This document shows positions 8,295 through 14,671 of a stretch of DNA of 18,802 bases, piece after piece. The notes below the pieces were generated by a model. It was given only the letters and a program-made list of their open reading frames with translations. It was not told the DNA's origin and made no database searches. The DNA is from JAVVPL01 sp036655775. Its GTDB lineage: Bacteria; Bacteroidota; Bacteroidia; Bacteroidales; P3. A program made the translations under genes and the position numbers. The DNA is taken from the NCBI GenBank assembly GCA_036655775.1, contig JAVVPL010000031.1, forward strand, positions 1-18,802, written 5' to 3'. How positions within the stretch are numbered: position 1 is the stretch's first letter; every line of letters starts with the position of its first letter.

Positions 8295-9878
8295 ATGTCG
8301 AAAATTGAAAATGTGAGAGTACGCTTTGCTCCTAGTCCTACGGGGCCTTTGCATATTGGGGGGGTACGAACCGCTCTATTTAATTATTTATTTGCCAAAA
8401 AACATGGAGGTGCTTTTTTACTACGAATTGAAGATACCGATTCTACACGCTTTGTGGAAGGAGCGGAAGCGTATATTTTGGAAGCTTTTGCATGGTTAGG
8501 GATCGCTTTTGACGAAGGGGTGGGTATAGGGGGGCCGTATGGACCCTACAAACAATCGGAAAGAAAGTCTATCTATAAAAAATATGTGGACGAATTGTTG
8601 GAAAAAGGCTTAGCATATTATGCTTTTGATACGCCCGAAGAATTGGATGCCATGCGCAAACGTTTAGAGGCAGAAAAATCAAGATCTTTGCAATATGATG
8701 CTAGTACGCGTCAAGATATGAAAAATTCATTGACCTTATCGCCCGAAGAGGTAAAGGAAAAAATTGAAAATGGGACGAATTATGTGGTAAGAATGAAAAT
8801 TGATCCTGGCGAAACACTGGTTGTAAATGATTTAATTCGGGGAAAGGTAGAGGTGCAATCGGATATTTTAGATGATAAAGTTTTATACAAATCCTCCGAT
8901 GGACTTCCTACCTACCATTTGGCAAATATTGTGGACGATCATTGTATGAAAATTTCACATGTGATTAGAGGGGAGGAATGGTTGCCTTCGGCACCTTTGC
9001 ACGTGCTGCTGTATCGCTATTTGGGATGGAGTGAGAGTATGCCTGCTTTTGCGCATTTACCTTTGTTGTTGAAACCTGATGGAAATGGAAAATTGAGCAA
9101 ACGGGATGGGGATCGATTGGGATTTCCTGTGTTTCCTCTACAATGGAAGGATCCTAAAACGGGTGACTTTTCACAAGGATATAGGGAAAATGGCTATTTT
9201 CCTGAAGCGGTAGTCAATATGTTGGCCTTTTTGGGATGGAACCCAGGCACTGAACAAGAACTGTTTTCTTTGGAAGAATTGGCTGAGGTATTTTCTTTGG
9301 AAAGAGTCAACAAAAGTGGCGCTAAATTTAATTTGGATAAGGCGCTTTGGTATAATCAACAATATTTGCACAAAAAATCAAATGAAGCGATCTTACCTGC
9401 ATTTAAAAGCATTTTGAAAGAAAAATGGGATACGGGCGTGATGGGTGAGGATGCAAAAAATGAGGCCGCGATTTTGATATCAAACGAAAAAAAATTACTT
9501 CAAATTATTGGACTTGTAAAAGAAAGAATGCACTTTACTAAGGAATTTTGGGAGCAAACGTACTTCTTTTTTGTAGCTCCTACTACCTTTGATGAAAAAG
9601 TAATTAAAAAACGTTGGTCGGCAGAAACGCCTACGCACTTACAACAAATTGTGGCTTTAATTGCTGAAGAACCAAATATGGATGCCACTGTTTTGGAAAA
9701 TAAAGTGAATCTGTTTATCGAAAACAACGCGCTCAACATGGGAAAAATAATGAATTGTCTACGCTTGTCGTTGGTGGGCACTTCTATGGGACCTCATCTC
9801 TGGGATATCGTTGAAATCATTGGCAAAGAGGAGACTATCAAACGTATTGACTTCGCTTGTAAGACAATTTCCTGCTAA
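8295..9878 (+). CDS. gltX: Glutamyl-tRNA synthetase
   Basis: Charges tRNA-Glu with glutamate in the cytoplasm; the product also feeds C5-pathway tetrapyrrole synthesis where that exists. Class I signatures are RFAPSPTGPLHIGGVRTALFNYLF (HIGG at 20-23) and KLSKR (266-270). The 527 residues slightly exceed the common 460-500 because of an insertion just after KLSKR (PVFPLQWKDPKTGDFSQGYREN), which I recognise from Bacteroidota GltX. The C-terminal half carries the anticodon-binding alpha-helical cage. No TAnnTTTG box is visible in the 82-nt gap from the acetyltransferase gene, so it may be transcribed with dapF or from a divergent promoter type. The A-rich leader supports the ATG used here. Confidence 0.97.
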   Translation: MSKIENVRVRFAPSPTGPLHIGGVRTALFNYLFAKKHGGAFLLRIEDTDSTRFVEGAEAYILEAFAWLGIAFDEGVGIGGPYGPYKQSERKSIYKKYVDELLEKGLAYYAFDTPEELDAMRKRLEAEKSRSLQYDASTRQDMKNSLTLSPEEVKEKIENGTNYVVRMKIDPGETLVVNDLIRGKVEVQSDILDDKVLYKSSDGLPTYHLANIVDDHCMKISHVIRGEEWLPSAPLHVLLYRYLGWSESMPAFAHLPLLLKPDGNGKLSKRDGDRLGFPVFPLQWKDPKTGDFSQGYRENGYFPEAVVNMLAFLGWNPGTEQELFSLEELAEVFSLERVNKSGAKFNLDKALWYNQQYLHKKSNEAILPAFKSILKEKWDTGVMGEDAKNEAAILISNEKKLLQIIGLVKERMHFTKEFWEQTYFFFVAPTTFDEKVIKKRWSAETPTHLQQIVALIAEEPNMDATVLENKVNLFIENNALNMGKIMNCLRLSLVGTSMGPHLWDIVEIIGKEETIKRIDFACKTISC

Positions 9879-9882
9879 ATTA

Positions 9883-9914
9883 TTGGGGTTTTTAGTGTTT
9901 TTTGACTACCTTTG
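9883..9914 (+). promoter_or_regulatory. Promoter of the T9SS cargo gene, Bacteroidota type
   Basis: TTG at 9883-9885 and TACCTTTG at 9907-9914 match both Bacteroidota elements with a 21-nt gap. The box begins 28 nt after the gltX stop, so the secreted protein can be controlled separately from gltX. Predicted transcription starts near 9921. It leaves an A-rich leader of about 29 nt before the ATG at 9950. Confidence 0.7.
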
Positions 9915-9949
9915 TACTTTATTTTTCTAAAACTAAAAACACCAAAATC

Positions 9950-12499
9950 ATGAAAAAAATTTTACGTATACGACTATTGCTAGTTGTAGGGGTTTTGTGT
10001 ATGGGCGGAATTGCCTTAGCACAGGAATCTCAATTTGTTACTTGGCCAGGTATGACTGTGGGGGGCATGTCCCATAATGGGAATTATTTATTTGCAAATG
10101 TGGGGGGATCCTACGAAGAAAATGTGGCCTATCGCTACGATTGGCAAAATGCACAAACTACCGAACTTTTTGTGGAAGGGGAATTGACCTTTGCCATGTG
10201 TGCAGGAAACGATGGTAGTGTGGGCGGATCTTACAACCGTAAGGCGGCTATCTTCTTTCCCGAAGAAAACCAATGGTTTGAACTTCCTATTCCAAACATC
10301 AAAGAAATTGATTATAGTGGTGTATCGGCAATGAGTGCCAATGGCGACACTTTGACGGGATTCTGGCAAACTGCGGGATGGAATATGGTTCCTATTAAAT
10401 GGATCCGTACAGCTAGTAAACAATACCAATTGGATACCATGGATTATATTGCAGGAAATAATTCGCACTATCCTACGGGCAATTATTTTATCCGCACGGA
10501 TGGCATGAGTGCCGATGGCAAAGTGACTACGGGGATGCTCTCTGTGGATGGAACCGAATGGCTTCCTGTGGTTTGGAACCCTACGTATACGCTTCTTTTC
10601 AAAGACTCTGCCAATCTTCGTTATGCCGATGCTGAAGTGCTTCCTAGCGCAAATGGACGTTATGTTACAGGGATTATGCATTCCTTGATAGATCCCCAAA
10701 ATCCAGCTAACATGCTACGCAAACCCTATCGTTACGATTTACAAGAAAACAAAATGGATATCTGTACGTCGATGGAAGATGTAACTTGTTCCGACAATGA
10801 AGGAAATACACTTGGATTTATTACCGTGGGAGGAGCTCCCTCGGATCGGATTGCCCACATTTGGAATCCTAGTACAGGTTTGGATATGCTTTTATCGGAC
10901 TATTTAGTGGATATGTATCAACTTACGGCTTTTAGAGACGAACTCAAACGTACGGGAGTGCCTATGGGTATTACGGGGGATGGAAAAACAATGTGTGCTT
11001 TTGGGCAAACGGCCGATGGCAATCTTGTCAGCTGGGTGGTTCGCTTAGGCGCTAAAAAACAATGTCTACGTCCTCAAAATTTTGTGGTCAAAGCGGTCCA
11101 CAACGAAACTATTGAAATGAAATGGGATGCGCCCTCTGGCGAAGAGGCCAATATTGCGGGCTACAATGTATATTGGGAAACTGTGGCCGATGCGATTCTC
11201 TTAAATGACGGAATGGGCTTAATTACTACTACCAACTATACTTGGGACAATCTACCTAAAAATGCTTCTGGACAAATTCCTCCTGCTGAATACAAACTTT
11301 CGGTGCAAGCAATCTACAAAAACGAATGTATTTCTGGCAAAGCTAGTGCGAGTGCCTCTATTTACGTAGCGGGCGATTGTAATGCCCCTACGAATTTGAA
11401 AGCAGAAATGGATAAAGATGCGGCCTCTAGTGTAAAATTACGTTGGGAAATTCCTACTTTCGATCTACGTTGGGATAATGGAACCAATAATCATTGGGGA
11501 ATGGCAAATAACGCACAGCCTTTTTTCTTTGGGGTACGCTATACGGCAGAAGATTTAAAAGATTTAGTGGGAAGTAAAATTACGCATCTTACGTTCTATG
11601 CCAATGCCAGCGCAGATTTTATAATCAATATTTGGGAAGATTATACTCGTTTTCAATCGGATTCTATCAAAATCAATGATAGCGTTTCTATCGATGGATA
11701 TCGAGATAGTGTAAAAGTAGTGTTGCGACAAGTGGTGGACAATGTACGTGTGCTAGATTTCAATCGAATTCCTTTAGAAACTTCTTTTGTAATTGAAGCA
11801 AATAAAGATTATATTTTTGGCGGATCAGTTCAAGGATATGGGGATAAAGAGGCTCCTGTGGGTCGCGATCAAGCACCTACCCAAAAACCTGGTCAATCGG
11901 ATTTATTTTCACATTGGAAAGATGCCACTACAGAAGAACCTCTCAATTGGCATTCTTTATATCCTTTTGGCGGAGATTTCTTACGCTTCAACTGGAATTT
12001 AGCTTTAACGCTTGAAACGAGTCGTCCAAATGTACTCACGCCCGTGGTTCCAGGTAAACCAAATCCTTGGGATGCTACGCTTGGGAGTTATACGATTTAT
12101 CGCGATGGGGATTCTATTGGTAAAGCCACCGAAACGCAGTTTTATGATCGTACGTTTAAAGATCAAATTGCCAAAGCATATACTTATTCTGTAAAAGCAA
12201 ATTATTTGTATGATTGTGTTTCTGCCGCTTCTGAAAATCTTGTTTTCAACCGCACCATTGCTATTGAAAAAGAAGGTGATTTAAGCGGATATATTTATCC
12301 AAATCCTGTTTGCAATGGGATATTAAATATCAATTTGAATTATTCTGACTTATGGATTGTGGATGCACAAGGTCGAGTGGTGTTACATTCGGCTACTCCT
12401 ACTACCACGCTAGATGTAAGCAAGTTCAATAGCGGTATGTATGTAGTGAAAGCAAGGGTGGATGGAAAAATTAAAACGCATAAATTAATTGTAAAATAA
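9950..12499 (+). CDS. T9SS-secreted multidomain surface or extracellular protein
   Basis: An 849-residue exported protein. A signal peptide spans about 1-24 (basic start, hydrophobic core, ending ALA before QES). Residues 26-370 hold about seven repeats of the form S/G-x-(D/N)-G-x-x-x-x-G followed by a W-rich strand, suggesting a beta-propeller. A fibronectin type III domain covers about 372-474. A second fn3 begins at about 479, is interrupted at about 504-709 by a beta-rich domain of the kind seen in other T9SS adhesins (KITHLTFYANAS, FIINIWEDY), then resumes to about 769 (SYTIYRDGDSIGKA, YTYSVKANY). The last 74 residues (from GYIYPNPVCNG to KTHKLIVK) are a type A sorting domain. It passes the Sec pathway and then the type IX system. 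A TTG at 9902 in frame lies inside the promoter, so the ATG at 9950 is used. Catalytic residues were not recognised; adhesion or glycan binding is plausible. Confidence 0.9.
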   Translation: MKKILRIRLLLVVGVLCMGGIALAQESQFVTWPGMTVGGMSHNGNYLFANVGGSYEENVAYRYDWQNAQTTELFVEGELTFAMCAGNDGSVGGSYNRKAAIFFPEENQWFELPIPNIKEIDYSGVSAMSANGDTLTGFWQTAGWNMVPIKWIRTASKQYQLDTMDYIAGNNSHYPTGNYFIRTDGMSADGKVTTGMLSVDGTEWLPVVWNPTYTLLFKDSANLRYADAEVLPSANGRYVTGIMHSLIDPQNPANMLRKPYRYDLQENKMDICTSMEDVTCSDNEGNTLGFITVGGAPSDRIAHIWNPSTGLDMLLSDYLVDMYQLTAFRDELKRTGVPMGITGDGKTMCAFGQTADGNLVSWVVRLGAKKQCLRPQNFVVKAVHNETIEMKWDAPSGEEANIAGYNVYWETVADAILLNDGMGLITTTNYTWDNLPKNASGQIPPAEYKLSVQAIYKNECISGKASASASIYVAGDCNAPTNLKAEMDKDAASSVKLRWEIPTFDLRWDNGTNNHWGMANNAQPFFFGVRYTAEDLKDLVGSKITHLTFYANASADFIINIWEDYTRFQSDSIKINDSVSIDGYRDSVKVVLRQVVDNVRVLDFNRIPLETSFVIEANKDYIFGGSVQGYGDKEAPVGRDQAPTQKPGQSDLFSHWKDATTEEPLNWHSLYPFGGDFLRFNWNLALTLETSRPNVLTPVVPGKPNPWDATLGSYTIYRDGDSIGKATETQFYDRTFKDQIAKAYTYSVKANYLYDCVSAASENLVFNRTIAIEKEGDLSGYIYPNPVCNGILNINLNYSDLWIVDAQGRVVLHSATPTTTLDVSKFNSGMYVVKARVDGKIKTHKLIVK

Positions 12500-12580
12500 A
12501 ATTGTTTTTGAGATCCTTGATTTTTGGGGAACCAGCCTACGTTTTGGGCCAAACCTAAGGATAGAAAAAAAACAAGAATA

Positions 12581-12621
12581 AAAAAAATAGGGAGTCTGAA
12601 ATTCAGACTCCCTATTTTTTT
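12581..12621. terminator. Bidirectional intrinsic terminator
   Basis: A perfect inverted repeat has arms of 20 nt centred at 12601, with GC-rich core GGGAGTCTGAA / TTCAGACTCCC flanked by an A tract on the left and a T tract on the right. On the plus strand it ends transcription of the T9SS cargo gene, about 80 nt past its stop. On the minus strand it ends the xseA-xseB transcript. Its position between convergent genes fits a two-way terminator. Confidence 0.88.
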
Positions 12622-12638
12622 AGGGCTTTTTTTGGGGG

Positions 12639-12726
12639 CTTTGCAGAAGCATTGCAGAGAGGTTGCGGAAGCATTGCAGAGGCATTGCGGAAACTTTGCA
12701 GGGGCTTTGCAGAAGCTTTGCAGAGG
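12639..12726. repeat. 11-bp degenerate tandem repeat, eight units, downstream of xseB
   Basis: Eight consecutive 11-bp units without indels, beginning at 12639, 12650, 12661, 12672, 12683, 12694, 12705 and 12716. The commonest form is CTTTGCAGAAG, with variants such as CATTGCAGAGG and CATTGCGGAAA. Core TTGC is kept in all. It lies between the terminator and the xseB stop and would be transcribed as the xseB 3' untranslated region. It is more GC-rich than its surroundings. The unit contains no stop codon in most frames, which explains the overlapping spurious open frames on both strands. Confidence 0.9.
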
Positions 12727-12734
12727 TAGTTTTG

Positions 12735-12770
12735 GGCTTTGATTTTATCTTAGGCTTTGATTTTATCTAA
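12735..12770. repeat. 18-bp tandem duplication spanning the xseB stop codon
   Basis: 12735-12752 and 12753-12770 are the same 18 bases with one difference (17/18). On the coding strand the units read TTA-GATAAAATCAAAGCC and TAA-GATAAAATCAAAGCC. The upstream unit codes LDKIKA and the downstream unit starts with the stop. The duplication therefore lies at the exact end of xseB. Confidence 0.9.
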
Positions 12771-12947
12771 GAGTTTGCTTACTTCCTCTTCGGTATCGCT
12801 TAGTTTACTTTGACAGATTTCTATTAACTCACCAGCTCGTTTCAGTTTTTGAGTTAAGTCGTCAATGCTCACTTGTGCATTTTCCATTTGTGCTACCAAA
12901 TTTTGAAGTTCTTCAAAAGCTTGGGTATAGGTAAGTTTTTTTTTCAT
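12750..12947 (-). CDS. xseB: Exodeoxyribonuclease VII small subunit
   Basis: The small subunit of ExoVII, which binds several copies to the XseA coiled-coil region to form the active single-strand DNA exonuclease. The 65 residues are the usual size and start with the family pattern LTYTQAFEELQNLVAQMEN. IDDLTQKLKRAGELIEICQSKL follows, then an acidic, coiled-coil-forming C-terminus (TEEEVSKLLDKIKA). It lies 195 nt downstream of xseA on the same strand. The 3' end is tandemly duplicated, and the stop codon TAA differs by one base from the TTA of the copy before it. Beyond the stop the same frame stays open for 45 more codons to a TAG at 12614-12612. The normal length argues that the stop is genuine. 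Confidence 0.92.
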   Translation of the reverse strand: MKKKLTYTQAFEELQNLVAQMENAQVSIDDLTQKLKRAGELIEICQSKLSDTEEEVSKLLDKIKA

Positions 12948-13047
12948 TTGTTTTAATTTTAATAGATTTTATAAAGGGAGCATATAAGGGAAAATTGTGG
13001 GCGTTGAGAGTTGTTTGTTAAGTTTGATAAATCGATTGCAATTATGG

Positions 13048-13143
13048 ACGTTGAGGATTATGAGTTTTAAGGATTATGAACGTTGATAATTGTGAACTTT
13101 GAGGATTGTAAATTTTGAGGATTGTGAACGTTGTAGAGAATAC
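13048..13143. repeat. 16-bp degenerate tandem repeat downstream of xseA
   Basis: Five in-register 16-bp units begin at 13048, 13064, 13080, 13096 and 13112, with consensus ACGTTGAGGATTGTGA, and a decayed sixth unit starts at 13128. The array ends at the xseA stop codon (13145-13143), so it starts the xseA 3' region. A diverged relative (GGCGTTGAGAGTTGT) occurs near 13000. The rest of the 195-nt xseA-xseB gap is A/T-rich leader for xseB. Confidence 0.88.
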
Positions 13144-14465
13144 TAAATGGGAGGATCCTCGGGAGGAGATGCGAGAACTTGACTGTATATATATCCATCG
13201 GCAACATGAGTTTGTAAAGCATCCCCTATTTGAACTTCGGTTTTACTTTTTACTAGTTTACCCTTGCTAAAAGTAAGGCTATATCCCAATTGTAATAGGC
13301 GATGAGGGTTGAGCCACTCCACTTGTTTTTGCAGCAGTTGTAGGGCTTGTTTTGCCTTTAAAAATAGGTTTTTACTTTCAGAGACTACTTGGCTTTGATA
13401 GCGTTCTATTTTTTGTCTATGCGATGCCAAAAGTGACAAACACGGATATTTTATTTTTTCAATATGATGCGCTAGATTTTTTTTGTGCAATTCTATTAAA
13501 TACATGCTTTCGTTTCGTATACTTTCTTTGGCTTGATCCACTGCATTTTCAAAATCTACAAATTTTTGAAGTAAAAATACAGCGAGCTCCGTAGGCGTGA
13601 TTGCATTTTTATAGGCAATTTGTTCCACTACGGTCAAATTTGTTGAATGTCCAATTCCACTCAAAACAGGTAGGGGAAATTGAGCAATCGTCTTTGCTAA
13701 GTCGTAATTATCATAACAACTCAAACCTATCTCGCCTCCACCCCCTCTAATAATGACAACAAGGTCAAAATAGCCCTTTAGAGAGTGTATTACCCCCAGT
13801 TGATAGATTATGCTGGACACGGCATTTTCACCCTGCAAAAACGCTGGAAATAGACGATAGTAAATGTAGTGATTCTCAGCACTTTGATCTAAAACTTGTC
13901 GAAAGTCGGAAAAACCCTTACTGGTCTCCACCGAAATGACGGCAATTTTTTTGGGAAGTAAAGGGAAAGGTAAATTTTTATTCAAATTCCACAAACCTTC
14001 TTTTTGGAGTCGATCGATACAAACTCTTTTTTCTTTTTCTAATTCCCCTAAAATAAAATTGACATCTATATCCAAAATTCGTAAACTGAGTCCATATTTG
14101 GGATCATACTGTATACGTGCCAAAAAAAGAATACAAATACCCTCTTGCAAAGGTTCTTTCAAAACTTCCAAAAATTGTTTGTGGATTCGCTGATAATCGG
14201 TATTCCACAAAATAGAACGCATTTCTGCCACAATTTTACCCTTTTGTTTGTCTAACAATTCGGGATAACAATGCCCTGAATGCGGATAATAATTTAATTT
14301 ATGCATTTCTGCTTTAACCCAAAAAGCCGATCCATATCTATCGGCTAAGGTTTTTTGCACACTTTGACATACTTCCAAAAGTGTAAAATACCTAGGAATA
14401 AGCCCCGCTTGATTTGCGGGGCTTACAGAATGATTGGAAAAACAGTTTTCTTCTATTGGGTCCAT
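13143..14465 (-). CDS. xseA: Exodeoxyribonuclease VII large subunit
   Basis: The catalytic subunit of ExoVII, a metal-independent exonuclease that degrades single-stranded DNA from both ends in repair and recombination. The 440 residues show an N-terminal OB-fold region (about 27-125: YFTLLEVCQSVQ, FWVKAEMHKL, GHCYPELLDK). The catalytic region has PKKIAVISVETSKGFSDF near 168, the VVIIRGGGGEIG glycine cluster near 235 and SGIGHSTNLTVVEQIAYKNAITPTE near 265. A long helical C-terminal part follows. SHSTN-like residues replace the GHETD of proteobacterial XseA, a form I associate with Bacteroidota. The first 25 or so residues (MDPIEENCFSNHSV...) precede the conserved start and overlap a GC-rich hairpin. 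No later ATG precedes the conserved domain, so the start is retained. xseB lies downstream. Confidence 0.94.
   Translation of the reverse strand: MDPIEENCFSNHSVSPANQAGLIPRYFTLLEVCQSVQKTLADRYGSAFWVKAEMHKLNYYPHSGHCYPELLDKQKGKIVAEMRSILWNTDYQRIHKQFLEVLKEPLQEGICILFLARIQYDPKYGLSLRILDIDVNFILGELEKEKRVCIDRLQKEGLWNLNKNLPFPLLPKKIAVISVETSKGFSDFRQVLDQSAENHYIYYRLFPAFLQGENAVSSIIYQLGVIHSLKGYFDLVVIIRGGGGEIGLSCYDNYDLAKTIAQFPLPVLSGIGHSTNLTVVEQIAYKNAITPTELAVFLLQKFVDFENAVDQAKESIRNESMYLIELHKKNLAHHIEKIKYPCLSLLASHRQKIERYQSQVVSESKNLFLKAKQALQLLQKQVEWLNPHRLLQLGYSLTFSKGKLVKSKTEVQIGDALQTHVADGYIYSQVLASPPEDPPI
14399..14425. repeat. GC-rich perfect hairpin within the 5' codons of xseA
   Basis: TAAGCCCCGC and GCGGGGCTTA are perfect 10-bp arms around a 7-nt loop (TTGATTT). 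On the coding strand the hairpin begins 40 nt after the xseA ATG and encodes roughly VSPANQAGLI. There is no following T tract, so it is not a normal terminator. Its GC content contrasts with the A/T-rich surroundings. Confidence 0.85.
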
Positions 14466-14549
14466 GCCATTTGTTTTAGATACGTTTTACATATTCAGCA
14501 GGCGTATTTGCTTTTTATATGCCATTATATTGCGTACTATTCGGAATTT

Positions 14550-14580
14550 GTTTGGTTGAGAGCTTGTTTGGTTGAGAGCT
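14550..14580. repeat. 16-bp direct doublet between degP and xseA
   Basis: GTTTGGTTGAGAGCTT at 14550-14565 is followed directly by GTTTGGTTGAGAGCT at 14566-14580, identical over 15 bases. It adjoins the 14-bp array, with a 7-nt spacer. Confidence 0.9.
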
Positions 14581-14587
14581 ACTTTAA

Positions 14588-14671
14588 TTTAACTTCTCTA
14601 GTTAAACTTCTCTGATTTAACTATTCTAGTTGAACTTCCCTAATTTAACTTTTCTCGTTTAGTCATTTTAA
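14588..14671. repeat. 14-bp degenerate tandem repeat running into the degP stop codon
   Basis: Six in-register 14-bp units begin at 14588, 14602, 14616, 14630, 14644 and 14658. The consensus is TTTAACTTCTCTAG. The sixth unit is the most diverged and contains the degP stop (14670-14668). Together with the neighbouring doublet it fills most of the degP-xseA gap. Nothing resembling a Bacteroidota -7 box for xseA was found in the 200-nt gap. Confidence 0.88.

Noticed and set aside
9902..9949. TTG start giving a 16-residue longer T9SS cargo protein
   Set aside because: The TTG lies within the promoter, upstream of the -7 box. The extension would spoil the signal peptide that begins at 9950.
10088..10699. 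203-codon antisense frame inside the T9SS cargo gene
   Set aside because: Its composition mirrors the codon bias of the sense gene, it has no leader or promoter, and the sense protein is clearly real.
12524..12742. 72-codon plus-strand frame with an 11-residue repeat (ALQKHC-, ALQRHC-)
   Set aside because: It begins at a TTG, crosses a strong terminator and derives its repeat from the 11-bp DNA array read in three phases. A protein is unlikely.
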